A DNA stretch of 64,000 nt from Candidatus Neomicrothrix sp. UBA814 (GCA_002296525.1 DBIA01000017.1:372001-436000); one strand, 5' to 3'; positions 33,747 through 43,037 are shown, counted from the first letter of the stretch. The notes: generated from the letters alone by a model not told the origin. A program made the numbers and translations.

Positions 33747-34844
33747 ATGCATGTAGGCATGAGCGTCATATTTCAAAATCCCGGAGAACGTATTCCGGAT
33801 CAGCAGGTGTATCAACAAGATCTCGCCTTAGCTTTGCAGGCCGAGGGACTTGGTTTTGATTCAGTCTGGAGTGTTGAACACCACTTCACTAGCTACACCA
33901 TGTGCCCCGACGTGCTGCAATTCTTGACTTATATGGCTGGTGCTACACAGTCGATCCAGTTGGGGTCAATGGTGTGTGTACTCCCTTGGCACGACCCGTT
34001 GAGAGTTACAGAACAAATATCGATGCTGGACAATTTGTCAGACGGACGTCTCATTCTTGGTTTGGGTCGAGGCACCGGAAGAGTTGAATTTGATGGATTT
34101 AGAACTGAAATGGCTTCGGCGCGGCTGCGGTTCAAAGAATCAACTGAATTAGTTCTCAACGCTCTGGAGAACGGATACGCCGAATATCACGGCGAACTGA
34201 TAGATCAACCACGAGTTGATATTCGACCCAGGCCGATTAAGTCGATGCGTGGCAGGGCTTATGCGGCAGCAGTATCACCTGACTCTGCTCGGATCATGGC
34301 CGAAATGGGTGTAGGCATTTTGATCGTGCCACAAAAGCCCTGGAAAGCGGTTCGTCAAGAACTGCAGGACTACAGAGAAATTTATCGTGAGGCCAATGAG
34401 GAAGAACCCCCACCCCCAATGGTCGCAGGCTGGACATTCGTAGACGAAAACCCGGACAGGGCGGAAGAAAAAGCTCGCGAATTCATCGGGGGTTACTGGG
34501 ATTCGATCATTGAGCATTACGAATTCGATAAACCTCATCTGAAGGACACGCCAGGGTACGAACACCATGGCCAGATGTATGACCGTCTTAAAGCCCCAGG
34601 TGGTCTGGAAATGATGACGGACTTCTTTGTTGACCTGCAACTCTGGGGAACTCCAGAGCAGGTATACGACAAAATTGTGACTTTGCAAGAAGAAACTTAC
34701 ATGGATGGATTCATGGGCGTATTCAGTTTCGCGGGCATGGACCATGCCGAATCGGATCGCAACATGAAACTCTTTGCACGTGAGGTCATGCCCGAATTAC
34801 AAGCACTAGCGCCAGTTCACGAACGTTTAGGCATTCCGGCCTAG
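33747..34844 (+). CDS. LLM-class (luciferase-like) flavin-dependent oxidoreductase
   Basis: 365 residues from the ATG at 33747, which has GGAG 8-11 nt upstream. TIM-barrel monooxygenase of the bacterial luciferase family, using FMNH2 or F420H2. Typical segments are GFDSVWSVEHHF, VLPWHDPLRVTEQ, GRLILGLGRGTGR, and a C-terminal LWGTPEQVYDKI. Highly similar to the gene at 47360 through the whole length. Substrate unknown. The last 18 bp overlap the convergent MFS gene. Confidence 0.9.
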   Translation: MHVGMSVIFQNPGERIPDQQVYQQDLALALQAEGLGFDSVWSVEHHFTSYTMCPDVLQFLTYMAGATQSIQLGSMVCVLPWHDPLRVTEQISMLDNLSDGRLILGLGRGTGRVEFDGFRTEMASARLRFKESTELVLNALENGYAEYHGELIDQPRVDIRPRPIKSMRGRAYAAAVSPDSARIMAEMGVGILIVPQKPWKAVRQELQDYREIYREANEEEPPPPMVAGWTFVDENPDRAEEKAREFIGGYWDSIIEHYEFDKPHLKDTPGYEHHGQMYDRLKAPGGLEMMTDFFVDLQLWGTPEQVYDKIVTLQEETYMDGFMGVFSFAGMDHAESDRNMKLFAREVMPELQALAPVHERLGIPA

Positions 34845-35990
34845 AGCGCTGCTTAGTTCTGACTTTCGGTCAGCGAGGGTCAGAGCAAATCCGAGTGCGG
34901 CACAGCAAGCTGCGACGACGAGGGCAGGGCGAAAAGACCCTGAGTAATCGGCGATGATTCCTCCCAATTGGGGACCTACGGCCAATCCGGCACCAAATAC
35001 GATAGTTACCAACGCATAGGCTGCGCCGAAGGCTTCGTCGTCTAAATAATCGCTGACCTTGGTCGTAATGTTTATTACAACTCCTGTGAAGGCCATCCCG
35101 AAAAGAAGAGTTGAGACGGGCGCACCTATCGGGTGTCCAATAGCGATAAGAAAGCAACTCACCCCGAGGGCGACAAAGGAAACTAGTTGAGCGGAGTTCC
35201 TTCCGATGAAGTCGCTTAGCCAACCCATCGTCGGTCCGCCTAAAGCTAAACCCAATCCGATCAGAGCGAAAGTGAGTGAAGCTGAACCTTCCTTAAAGCC
35301 AGCGTCCTCTTCTAGCAGTGCCGCTGAGAACGTCATCGCCAATGAAGCGCCCATCGCGAAAATGCCATACGTAGCGCACAAGTTGAACCAGCCAGGTACG
35401 CGTTTGAGAGTAGCTGGACTCAACCCTGAACTCGTGGTGGGTTCCGAAGAGGTCTTCACGGTAAAGGCAAGCAACAACAAAGTGCAGACTCCAATAGCTG
35501 TTTCTGTTGCATATACCCATCGCCAACTGGAAATAGCTATGTCGAATAAGCATGCGGCAAAAAAACCGATGCCGACGCCTGTGGTGACCCAGCCGATAGC
35601 GAGAGCCTTTCGGTTGGGTCCCAAGATGTTCGCTGCGAGCGCAGGGGTTGTAATCCAAACACCTGCTGCGGCCAACCCTGTCAAAAATAGCGCCACGAGA
35701 GTTACAACGGAATTTGGGGACCAGCTCAACGCAATGAGGCCGATTGTGACTCCCAAAAGACCGCACTTGGCCGTTTTAGCTAATCCGAAAGCGCCGATGG
35801 TAAATGCGACAACTAAAGACCCGAATAGGTAACCGACCAAATTTAGGGATCCGATGCCTCCGGCTGCGGTGTTCGAGAGTCCGAAATCATCGCGAATCTC
35901 GGTGTACAGGACCGAGTAAGTAAAGCGACCAAAGGCCTGAGATACTGCAGTCGCAGCGACCAGAATGGCTAACGCTGCGGTTTTGGTCAC
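34827..35990 (-). CDS. MFS transporter
   Basis: 387 residues with about twelve hydrophobic helices in two six-helix halves. The N-terminus AFGRFTYSVLYTEIRDDFGLSN and the cytoplasmic loop MGWLSDFIGRNSAQLV are typical major-facilitator features. Last gene of a minus-strand run; its start overlaps the EthD gene stop by 4 bp. Exporter or importer and substrate cannot be told; the neighbourhood suggests uptake of the compound degraded by the nearby crotonase, acyl-CoA dehydrogenase and hydrolase. Confidence 0.88.
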   Translation of the reverse strand: MTKTAALAILVAATAVSQAFGRFTYSVLYTEIRDDFGLSNTAAGGIGSLNLVGYLFGSLVVAFTIGAFGLAKTAKCGLLGVTIGLIALSWSPNSVVTLVALFLTGLAAAGVWITTPALAANILGPNRKALAIGWVTTGVGIGFFAACLFDIAISSWRWVYATETAIGVCTLLLLAFTVKTSSEPTTSSGLSPATLKRVPGWFNLCATYGIFAMGASLAMTFSAALLEEDAGFKEGSASLTFALIGLGLALGGPTMGWLSDFIGRNSAQLVSFVALGVSCFLIAIGHPIGAPVSTLLFGMAFTGVVINITTKVSDYLDDEAFGAAYALVTIVFGAGLAVGPQLGGIIADYSGSFRPALVVAACCAALGFALTLADRKSELSSALGRNA

Positions 35991-36595
35991 CCTTGGGGCC
36001 AGGTAAGTGACGCGCTAGGAGGACGCGAGCCAAAAATTGTCTCAGTGGCGACAACCCGTCTAGGAGATTGCGGGTCAGCGAACTTTGCAACGTCTTGATA
36101 TATGACGTCTCGGTCGTTGTCGTCTCCGAAAAAGCGCTCCTTCATGGAAGCGGTCGATTCGAAACTTACGAGAGCAAAGCCATCGACTTCGAGCCCGCTT
36201 AAGGTTTTGACAACGCTGAGTTGGGTGTAATCCCACATACCGGGGTGATGACGTAAAGCAAGTGGCGCGTGAACGTCTCGCCAGTGAGCATCGGACTGTT
36301 CGTGCGTGAGGTCTGGATGATGTAGTAGTGGAAAAATCGCGGTTACCCCTGGAGATGAGCTGCCGCTTTCGCTCGTCGTCGGACGTTCTCGAATAACCCG
36401 ACAAAATCCCAAATAAAGACCTACGGTTGCGGCGGGTGCAAGTGATTGTGGAGTGTCAGTCACACAACGAACCAAAGTCCGAAAAGGTAGTTCTCGTTGT
36501 TCGTCCGGATCGCCGAGGTAGCAGACCCCGCCGAGGGAGCGGGCAACAGACTCAGCCGCTTCCAGATCGTTTCCTGCTGCCAATAGTTCATACAT
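35987..36595 (-). CDS. EthD domain-containing protein
   Basis: 202 residues. The C-terminal half holds the EthD dimeric alpha/beta-barrel pattern: HWRDVHAPLALRHHPG, then DGFALVSFES and FADPQSPRRVVATE. The N-terminal 90 residues may be a second, degenerate ferredoxin-like half. EthD proteins accompany P450 and ring-degradation systems but their chemistry is generally unknown. GGAG stands 7 nt before the ATG. Coupled to the MFS transporter gene downstream. Confidence 0.78.
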   Translation of the reverse strand: MYELLAAGNDLEAAESVARSLGGVCYLGDPDEQRELPFRTLVRCVTDTPQSLAPAATVGLYLGFCRVIRERPTTSESGSSSPGVTAIFPLLHHPDLTHEQSDAHWRDVHAPLALRHHPGMWDYTQLSVVKTLSGLEVDGFALVSFESTASMKERFFGDDNDRDVIYQDVAKFADPQSPRRVVATETIFGSRPPSASLTWPQG

Positions 36596-36636
36596 ATGGT
36601 GGCTCCAAGATTCTCTTATTCGTTAGTTGCGATGGG

Positions 36637-37422
36637 TTAGTTGCCTTGGAACTTAGGTTCCCGCTTATCTAAGAAGGCTGCGACGGCTTCTTTGGTGTCT
36701 GATGTGTAAAAGTTGACGGTCTGTGCCATGCCTTCTGCTTCGAGCGCAGATTTAAAGTCGTTGCTTGCGTTCAGGGTCAACATTCGCTTAGTCATTGCCA
36801 GCGCCAGGGGAGGGCCGGCGGCGAGACGTTCAGCCCAATCGCTAACTTCCGCGTCCAGGTCGTCGTGGGCCACAACCTTGTTGACAAAGCCGAACTCTGC
36901 TGCCTCTTCGGCTGAAATGACGTCGGCAAAGAACGCCAACTCTTTGGCTCGATGTAGGCCGATTAGCCTTGGCAGAATCCACGTGCCGCCGAAGTCGACG
37001 CTCAAGCCACGCCGAGCAAAAATTTCGCTAAAGCGTGCCTGGTCGCTGGCAACAATTAAATCGCATGCGAGTGCCATGTTCATACCTGCTCCCGCCGCAA
37101 CACCGTTCACTTTTGCGATGACTGGCACCATAATTGAATACAAGGCTTCAACGGTTTGATGGATGAGGTTCATTGATACGAGCTGGTGTCGCTCTCGCCC
37201 CTGTCCTGCTAAATCGGCACCGCTGCAGAACGCATCACCTGCGCCGGTCATGATTACCGCGCGTACGTCTGGATCTACCGCCAGGGCGTTCCAAGTGTCG
37301 CGTAGCTCGTCCCACATGACTGCGTTGGCGGCGTTCTTTTTCTCCGGGCGGTTCATGGTGACTGTTACCACTCCGCTATCAGTTGATTCGATGAGGAGAG
37401 TCTCAAGCTCTTGTGAATTCAT
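36637..37422 (-). CDS. Enoyl-CoA hydratase/isomerase family protein
   Basis: 261 residues, standard crotonase length. MTGAGDAFCSGADLAG and NGVAAGAGMNMALACD form the oxyanion hole. The active-site stretch FARRGLSVDFGGTWILPR has Asp instead of the first hydratase Glu, a pattern of PaaG-like isomerases. The C-terminus ends VAAFLDKREPKFQG, usual for the family. TATGGT lies 6 nt before the ATG (possible leaderless start). Neighbours (acyl-CoA dehydrogenase, hydrolase, EthD, MFS) suggest a degradative acyl-CoA pathway. Confidence 0.88.
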   Translation of the reverse strand: MNSQELETLLIESTDSGVVTVTMNRPEKKNAANAVMWDELRDTWNALAVDPDVRAVIMTGAGDAFCSGADLAGQGRERHQLVSMNLIHQTVEALYSIMVPVIAKVNGVAAGAGMNMALACDLIVASDQARFSEIFARRGLSVDFGGTWILPRLIGLHRAKELAFFADVISAEEAAEFGFVNKVVAHDDLDAEVSDWAERLAAGPPLALAMTKRMLTLNASNDFKSALEAEGMAQTVNFYTSDTKEAVAAFLDKREPKFQGN

Positions 37423-37428
37423 CTCGTC

Positions 37429-37434
37429 ACCATA
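37429..37434 (-). promoter_or_regulatory. Predicted -10 box of the crotonase gene (leaderless type)
   Basis: TATGGT on the minus strand lies 6 nt before the ATG at 37422. It is in the 58-bp gap after the upstream hydrolase gene, so the crotonase may have its own promoter. Confidence 0.4.
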
Positions 37435-37480
37435 GGCTCTAACCCATAGCAGTTGCGCATAAAGCTGACAGTTTGATTGG

Positions 37481-38428
37481 TTATGACGTCAGAAAAGGAA
37501 TTAAAGCCGCTATGAACCCTGAGGTGTTTTGACCATGAACGTTGTGACCGCTGTCGGGGACAGTCTTGAGTTGCCCTTGAGGTAAAGCCTCGGCGAATCT
37601 TTGGGCAGCCTCTGGAGAAAACAGGTTCGAGTCCGCACCTCTGATAACTAACGTCGGCTGAGAAATAGAGGAGGCGTCAGAGAGAGAGAATCGGTCGCTT
37701 TGTTCTCGCTGCGTTTGGGTAGTTGCCAATCTGGGGCCGTGATCACGTTTACTGATGTACTTGCCGTCTGCTCGCTTCAACAGGTTGTATTTGACCGTAC
37801 GCTCGATGTGTTCCCGGGAACGATAAGGGTCGTATTTCTGGACGTTCTGAATGAAGTCTTCGAGGTCATCGAACTCGCGGTTATCAACCACAAAATTCCT
37901 GATGGCTTTAGCTCCAGCCTCAGATAACTCGGGTCCGACATCGACAAGTACGAGACGGTCAAGGAGATCCGGTTGTTCCAAAGCGAGCCTCAACGTGTTC
38001 ATTCCTCCCATCGAATGGCCAATAACTATGGGCTGGTCAATGTTGAAGTGCGACAAGATGGCGTGCGCGTCAGCAGCCATAGCGTGCGAGGAGTAATCAG
38101 CGTCCCGAGCCCATTCGCTATCTCCGTGGCCCCTTTGGTCGGGCGCGATGATATGAAACCGGTCAGCTAAGTGAAGACTAACTAGGTCCCAAGAGTGAGC
38201 GGATTGATTCCCGCCATGCAAGAACAGCAAAGTAGGAAGAGAAGGGTCACCCCACTCCAACAGATGAAAACGTTGATGTCGGACTACGACGTTACGTGAC
38301 ACGTAACGAATGTCATCTACGTGGCCTATGCCTAAATCTTTGGCACTCTCACAAAGACTCGAAAACTCCGAGGAGGTTGTCATGTCGAGAGGGTCGCTAG
38401 ATGAAGAAAATTGGTTTAGATAGGGCAT
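37481..38428 (-). CDS. Alpha/beta-fold hydrolase
   Basis: 315 residues. TLLFLHGGNQSAHSWD (oxyanion loop), IIAPDQRGHGDS, IGHSMGGMNTL (nucleophile Ser in G-x-S-x-G), an acid after TLVIRGADSNLFSPE, and His in DSGHNVHGQN make a complete catalytic triad. An internal ATG at residue 16 is an alternative start. It begins 6 bp after the acyl-CoA dehydrogenase stop, so they are probably co-transcribed. Esterase, lactonase or C-C hydrolase; substrate unknown. Confidence 0.88.
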   Translation of the reverse strand: MPYLNQFSSSSDPLDMTTSSEFSSLCESAKDLGIGHVDDIRYVSRNVVVRHQRFHLLEWGDPSLPTLLFLHGGNQSAHSWDLVSLHLADRFHIIAPDQRGHGDSEWARDADYSSHAMAADAHAILSHFNIDQPIVIGHSMGGMNTLRLALEQPDLLDRLVLVDVGPELSEAGAKAIRNFVVDNREFDDLEDFIQNVQKYDPYRSREHIERTVKYNLLKRADGKYISKRDHGPRLATTQTQREQSDRFSLSDASSISQPTLVIRGADSNLFSPEAAQRFAEALPQGQLKTVPDSGHNVHGQNTSGFIAALIPFLTS

Positions 38429-38434
38429 AGCGGG

Positions 38435-39538
38435 TCAAATTCTGCCGACATCAAGATCAAGATAACCACGGGAAATGTTGCTATGAAGAAGGTCTGTTGG
38501 GCCCTCAGCTAGGCGGGTCGCCCGAACTCTACGAAAGATCGTGGCCAAGGGATGAGATTCGACGAGAGCCTCACCGCCGACTATTTGGATCGCGGAATCG
38601 ACTAAATCGGCGGCAGTTTCGGTTGCCAGAATTTTTGATGCCATTACTTCGTTCACTGAATTCTCGCCTGCATCAATTAGTCGAGCGGTCCTATATATGG
38701 TGCTTCGAGCAGCGAATGTTCGCGCCCGCATGCGTCCGAACTGGATACGGATAGCGTCACTGTTGCGTCCCTTGTCCTCAGATTTCTTGATGTGAGTTGC
38801 GATTAAGTCACACATGAATCCGCATAGCCCTACACAGTCAGCAGCAATGGCCATCCGAACTGAGTTCACTTGCTCAAGTGCACGACTTAGACCCGCTCCA
38901 GCTGCGCCGATTAGGTGCATGCGAGGCACACGAACATCGGTAAAAACGAAACTTGCATGATGACTTCCATCAAGCGAACCGAACCGCCTGTCAATTGAGA
39001 CACCTGGTCTGTTGGTTTCGATGAGGATCATCGCAGGTCCACTATCGTCTAATTCCACAAGGGTGTTAACGAAATCCGCGTCTGAGCCTCCAGTTACGTA
39101 GGATTTTGCGCCATTCACAATCAGATCTTCACCATCGGAGGTTGCCCAAGTATGACGTGTTGCATCGGACGGCTCGGTAAAGCCGAAGCCGCCGGTGATT
39201 TCACCTGAGAGGTATCGACCTAGGAAAGCTTCTTTCAGTTCCGCGGACGCTTGACCGAGCAACCCTGGACTAGGGCCGAAAATTCCAGGTAGATGACCAA
39301 CGTTCCACTGCCCTAGTGCCTCGCGAGCAATAGTTAGATCTGTCGACGACCCTTCCAAGCCCCCATACTCGCGTGGCTGCGTGAGGGAGAAAATGTCGGC
39401 ATCTTTTGAGAGGCTCCTAATCTCGGCTCTCAGCTTTTCTGGGTAGTCGGGCTCCGCGTGGAGACCAGCTAGCCGTTGACCTAGGTCATCGGCTCGTCCT
39501 TGAAGTTCAAGCTGTGCTTCGTTGAGAAAATCTGGCAC
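38435..39538 (-). CDS. Acyl-CoA dehydrogenase family protein
   Basis: About 367 residues. TQPREYGGLEGS, TGGFGFTEPSDATRH (FAD/substrate region), VNGAKSYVTGG, and the C-terminal QIVGGEALVESHPLATIFR are typical; this last stretch is the usual FAD-dehydrogenase end. The GTG at 39538 is chosen because a longer reading to 39664 would run into the divergent SDR gene and because TACCGT stands 6 nt before this GTG. It would oxidise an acyl-CoA thioester with electrons to ETF. First gene of the minus-strand run. Confidence 0.85.
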   Translation of the reverse strand: MPDFLNEAQLELQGRADDLGQRLAGLHAEPDYPEKLRAEIRSLSKDADIFSLTQPREYGGLEGSSTDLTIAREALGQWNVGHLPGIFGPSPGLLGQASAELKEAFLGRYLSGEITGGFGFTEPSDATRHTWATSDGEDLIVNGAKSYVTGGSDADFVNTLVELDDSGPAMILIETNRPGVSIDRRFGSLDGSHHASFVFTDVRVPRMHLIGAAGAGLSRALEQVNSVRMAIAADCVGLCGFMCDLIATHIKKSEDKGRNSDAIRIQFGRMRARTFAARSTIYRTARLIDAGENSVNEVMASKILATETAADLVDSAIQIVGGEALVESHPLATIFRRVRATRLAEGPTDLLHSNISRGYLDLDVGRI

Positions 39539-39544
39539 CCCTGA

Positions 39545-39550
39545 ACGGTA
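39545..39550 (-). promoter_or_regulatory. Predicted -10 box of the acyl-CoA dehydrogenase gene
   Basis: TACCGT (minus strand) lies 6 nt before the GTG at 39538. It forms a back-to-back pair with the plus-strand box at 39583-39588, in a 56-bp divergent gap. Confidence 0.4.
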
Positions 39551-39582
39551 GTCGGAGAAATGGATTGAGTTGCTCTTCGGTC

Positions 39583-39588
39583 TAATCT
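39583..39588 (+). promoter_or_regulatory. Predicted -10 box of the SDR gene (leaderless type)
   Basis: TAATCT lies 6 nt before the ATG at 39595. The GGAG directly touching the ATG is too close to act as a Shine-Dalgarno. Confidence 0.45.
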
Positions 39589-39594
39589 GCGGAG

Positions 39595-40428
39595 ATGGAA
39601 AAACTTGTTGGAAAGACCGCAGTCGTAACTGGAGCAGCATCGGGGATGGGTTTAGCGATGGCACGTCGATTTGCTCGTGAGGAAATGAACGTCGTGCTTT
39701 CCGATATAGACGAGTCGAAACTTGACGCTGCGGTTACCGAAATTCAAGCCGATGGAGGCAACGCTCAAGGAGTAGTAACCGACGTTTCTCTCGAAAGTGA
39801 CAATGTCCAACTTCTAGATGCCTCGATTGATGTTTTCGGCACAGTTGACGTGGTGTGCCTCAACGCCGGGGTTCAGGGGTCTATCGGCCGTTCGTGGGCG
39901 CTCTCGGCAGAGGACTACAAGTGGACGATGGGGATTCTGTTGGACGGCGTCATTCACGGCGTTCGCACCTTCGTGCCACACCTTGTAGATCAAGACGCAG
40001 GGCACGTTGTGATTACCGCGTCAATCGCCGGTCATATTTCCTCCCCTTTTGGTGCGCCGTACAACATCGCGAAACATGGGGTAGCCACGCTGGCCGAAAC
40101 CCTTTTTCATGAACTGAAAGTCGAAAAATCGAACGTGGGAGTGACGTGTCTTTGTCCCGGATTTGTAAACACAGACATTGTTCGATCTACAGCAGCTCGA
40201 GAGAGTGGCTCGGTTGGTTCAGCCATAGATGACAGGGGAGACCAAATGCTCGAGCTTACGCTTCGAGCTTTAAGCGGAGGTCTCGACCCTGAAGTCGTTG
40301 GGCAGCAAGTTCTCGACGCGATTTACAACGACCAGTTCTGGCTCTTCACTGACCAAGACTGGGATGAACCTATCGCAGCGAGAGCCGACCAAATTGCTCG
40401 GCGAAGTCCTCCGCGTTTTCAACGGTGA
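39595..40428 (+). CDS. Short-chain dehydrogenase/reductase
   Basis: 277 residues. TGAASGMGLAMARRF (TGxxxGxG cofactor loop), LSDIDESKL (acid favouring NAD), CLNAGVQ, ITASIAGHI and the catalytic YNIAKH (Tyr-x3-Lys) are seen. Classical SDR oxidoreductase acting on an alcohol or ketone; substrate not predictable. Divergent from the acyl-CoA dehydrogenase gene and followed by an LLM oxidoreductase after 105 bp. Confidence 0.92.
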   Translation: MEKLVGKTAVVTGAASGMGLAMARRFAREEMNVVLSDIDESKLDAAVTEIQADGGNAQGVVTDVSLESDNVQLLDASIDVFGTVDVVCLNAGVQGSIGRSWALSAEDYKWTMGILLDGVIHGVRTFVPHLVDQDAGHVVITASIAGHISSPFGAPYNIAKHGVATLAETLFHELKVEKSNVGVTCLCPGFVNTDIVRSTAARESGSVGSAIDDRGDQMLELTLRALSGGLDPEVVGQQVLDAIYNDQFWLFTDQDWDEPIAARADQIARRSPPRFQR

Positions 40429-40533
40429 CCAAAATCGTGTGCGCCTTTTCGCAACCTGGTGGCGTTCCGCCGACAGGGATAGTCGCTTGTGTGAGAAGGT
40501 GAAGGAAATATCTGACTATCAACAGGAGGATCT

Positions 40534-41445
40534 ATGCGTATAGGTATTTTCAGTGGCCCAGCAGGCAAACTTTTCAATGTAGAAGAGGCCATCAGTGACG
40601 CTCGAACCGCTCACGAAGCTGGATTTCCTTCTTATTGGTTGCCGCAAATGCCAATGGGAGTTGATGCTCTCACATCACTTAGCCATATCGGTGCCGCAGT
40701 GCCAGAGATCGAATTAGGTACTGCTGTCATTCCTACCTACCCTCGACACCCGATGGTTATGGCGCAACAAGCTCTATCGGTAACTTCAATCATCGGTGAT
40801 CGTCTGGCGCTAGGCATCGGTCTTTCACATAAACCAGTTATTGAAAAGCAATATGGATACGACTTCGATAAGCCAGTGCGACACTTGAAGGAATATCTTG
40901 AGGTTCTCAATCCGCAACTACGCGACGAACCGGTTCGTTTCGAAGGTGAAACACTCGCTGGTCGAAATCCTTCTCTAGGGCTAGACGCTCCGGTCCCACA
41001 GGTTCTCGTAGCCGCTTTGGGTCCTCAAATGTTGCGTTTAACAGGACGTTTAGCTGACGGCACGATTACCTGGATGACAGGAAACAAAACATTGGCCGAC
41101 CTAACGGTTCCTCAGATTTGCGGAGCGGCTGAAGAGGCGGGGCGACCGAAACCGCGGGTGCTTGCCGGCCTTCCAGTTCTGTGCACCGATGACATCGACG
41201 CAGGAATGGAAAGAGCGTCGAAAGTTTGGCAAATGTATGGGACTTTGCCGAGCTATCGAGCGATGTTGGATCACGAAGGATTAGCCGGACCTGAAGAAAT
41301 CGCCATTGTTGGCAACGAAGCTGAAATCAAAGACCGGCTGCAGGCAGCTTTTGATGCGGGTGCGGATGACGTGATTGTCGCCGAGTTTGGAGGCGATCCC
41401 GATCAACGGGACCGAACCCGGGCTGCTCTAGCGTCGCTTCTCTAA
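40534..41445 (+). CDS. LLM-class F420-dependent oxidoreductase
   Basis: 303 residues, preceded by a strong CAGGAGGA ribosome site. TIM-barrel luciferase-like enzyme; MRIGIFSGP start, VIPTYPRHPMVMAQQ, LALGIGLSHKPVIE and the LADGTITWMTGNKTL block resemble actinobacterial F420-dependent members of the MSMEG_4879 type. It probably reduces or oxidises an unknown small molecule with F420H2. It is only distantly related to the paralogous pair at 33747 and 47360. The mRNA likely ends at the hairpin 41447-41463. Confidence 0.88.
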   Translation: MRIGIFSGPAGKLFNVEEAISDARTAHEAGFPSYWLPQMPMGVDALTSLSHIGAAVPEIELGTAVIPTYPRHPMVMAQQALSVTSIIGDRLALGIGLSHKPVIEKQYGYDFDKPVRHLKEYLEVLNPQLRDEPVRFEGETLAGRNPSLGLDAPVPQVLVAALGPQMLRLTGRLADGTITWMTGNKTLADLTVPQICGAAEEAGRPKPRVLAGLPVLCTDDIDAGMERASKVWQMYGTLPSYRAMLDHEGLAGPEEIAIVGNEAEIKDRLQAAFDAGADDVIVAEFGGDPDQRDRTRAALASLL

Positions 41446-41446
41446 T

Positions 41447-41463
41447 CTGTCGTGTCGCGACAG
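41447..41463. terminator. Hairpin in convergent gap, possible bidirectional terminator
   Basis: CTGTCG-TGTCG-CGACAG: two perfect 6-bp arms around a 5-nt loop, 2 bp after the LLM stop and 16 bp from the convergent PPOX stop. There is no T-tract, so it would be a weak or factor-assisted terminator. Confidence 0.45.
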
Positions 41464-41478
41464 GCAGACTTAAGGTAA

Positions 41479-41901
41479 TCAACCCAAAATGTCGGTTCTC
41501 CACCTGCGTGGGGTGATCGTTACCTTTGCTTCTTCATGACCAGGAAATGCGTCGGCGTACTGGTTGCCTAAATCTTCTCCGAGGTAACGGATAGCGATAT
41601 CTCGGAGAAGGTCGTCGCGCCCTTCAGGGGTTAGCAACTCTACTGATGCTTCGCCTTCAGCTGTGACATACCTATATGGAAGCTGCTCATCTTGGATGCA
41701 GATGGTCGCCGCCCCGTGTCGCCGTAAAAGTATCGACTTTGCAGACGCATAGGCCATTGCTATCTCGAAGCCGACTTGAGGTGAATACCGGTACCACACC
41801 GGAGCGCACAGAGGACCTTTGTCGTCTCGTTCGATCGCCAACACTCCTACCCGTACCTCACTGAGGAAATCGTCGCGTTCGGATGTCGTCATTTCTGCCA
41901 T
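41479..41901 (-). CDS. Pyridoxamine 5'-phosphate oxidase-like split-barrel flavoprotein
   Basis: 140 residues. GVLAIERDDKGPLCAPVWY and the TAEGEASVELL strand are typical of the FMN/F420-binding split barrel (PPOX/FDOR). Actinobacterial homologues often use F420 rather than FMN. Last gene of a four-gene overlapping operon (crotonase, CoA-transferase, MFS, this gene); its start shares one base with the MFS stop. Substrate unknown. Confidence 0.8.
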   Translation of the reverse strand: MAEMTTSERDDFLSEVRVGVLAIERDDKGPLCAPVWYRYSPQVGFEIAMAYASAKSILLRRHGAATICIQDEQLPYRYVTAEGEASVELLTPEGRDDLLRDIAIRYLGEDLGNQYADAFPGHEEAKVTITPRRWRTDILG

Positions 41902-43037
41902 CAGGCGTCCTCTTTCTCTAGGTGCATAGCGAAGGGTAGCGCCGCGATCGCAAAGATAACGGTCCAGCCCAGAGCCAAACGAATGTCACCGACAGCTTCG
42001 GCGAGCGCGCCCACGGCGGGGCGGGCAGCAGCGCCCAGTAGCCCACTAACGCCGAAAACTACGCCGACGGTAAATCCAGTCCGCGAGTCACCACCGATCT
42101 TGCTTGCGATTGCTAGAGATACCGGAAATAGGCCGAAGCCAAAGGTTGCGATAGCTCCTACTGCTACCAGGGACACAATCCCTGAGGTTTGGGAGAAAAG
42201 CAGAACCGAAAGTATCGTTCCCAGGTTTGAGCACACAAAAAGGTTTCTGCCGCCGAAACGATCGTAGATTCGACCGCCTACGGGCTGAGCCACAACGCCG
42301 ATAAAAAGCATTATCGTCAAAGTCGCGCCAGCCGTTACCTCGGCCCAGCCCTCATCAACCAACATTTTGACTACGAAAGTTACAAAGCTGTAGAGAACCG
42401 TGTTCAACAACCCGAACGCCAGTGCCGCTACAACGATGGGTCGCCCTAATGCTCCTTTGAGGGCCGCTTCAGGGTTGGGGCTGCTTTCAGGAAGATACGC
42501 CCAAAGTCCTGTCCCGGCACCGATGATTGGCACCGCGACAATCACCATCGCCCAACGCCAATCAAGTGCTGCAATCGCGACCGTCGCAATGGCGGGAGCG
42601 AGGAAGTGGCCAACCGAGCCACCCCATCCGTGAATGCCAAGCATCCGGCCCCGATCGTTCGGGTAGGCGCTGACAACAAAGGCGGTTGCTTGAGGGTGAT
42701 ATGCCGCTGCTCCTAACCCACACAGGAGACTTACAACGGTAATGAACCAAAAAGATGGCGCTACTGCCATAAGTAAGAAACCACTTCCACCGATGAAGAA
42801 TCCGAAACTCAGAATTAGTTTTCGTTTTCCCTGTTTGTCTGCGACATGGCCGATTAGTGGTTGGAGTACACCGGTGAAGAGGGTAAAGGCGAAGGACAAT
42901 AGGCCCAGCTCGGTGTAATCCAAGTCCCACTCCCTAGCCAGAGCCGGCAAGAACGCTGGGAGCACTGTCGCGTAAAAGTCGTTAATTACATGAACGGCAA
43001 CGAAGGTCCCCAGAATGGCTCGAGGGGTTGTGAGCAT
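41901..43037 (-). CDS. MFS transporter
   Basis: 378 residues with about twelve helices. GHVADKQGKRKLILSFG between helices 2 and 3 is the conserved major-facilitator loop (G-x3-D-x2-G-x-R/K-R/K). HVINDFYATVLPAFLPAL at the start resembles fosmidomycin-resistance-type (Fsr) carriers. It shares single-base start/stop overlaps with the CoA-transferase and PPOX genes. Probably carries the substrate or a product of that operon. Confidence 0.88.
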   Translation of the reverse strand: MLTTPRAILGTFVAVHVINDFYATVLPAFLPALAREWDLDYTELGLLSFAFTLFTGVLQPLIGHVADKQGKRKLILSFGFFIGGSGFLLMAVAPSFWFITVVSLLCGLGAAAYHPQATAFVVSAYPNDRGRMLGIHGWGGSVGHFLAPAIATVAIAALDWRWAMVIVAVPIIGAGTGLWAYLPESSPNPEAALKGALGRPIVVAALAFGLLNTVLYSFVTFVVKMLVDEGWAEVTAGATLTIMLFIGVVAQPVGGRIYDRFGGRNLFVCSNLGTILSVLLFSQTSGIVSLVAVGAIATFGFGLFPVSLAIASKIGGDSRTGFTVGVVFGVSGLLGAAARPAVGALAEAVGDIRLALGWTVIFAIAALPFAMHLEKEDA

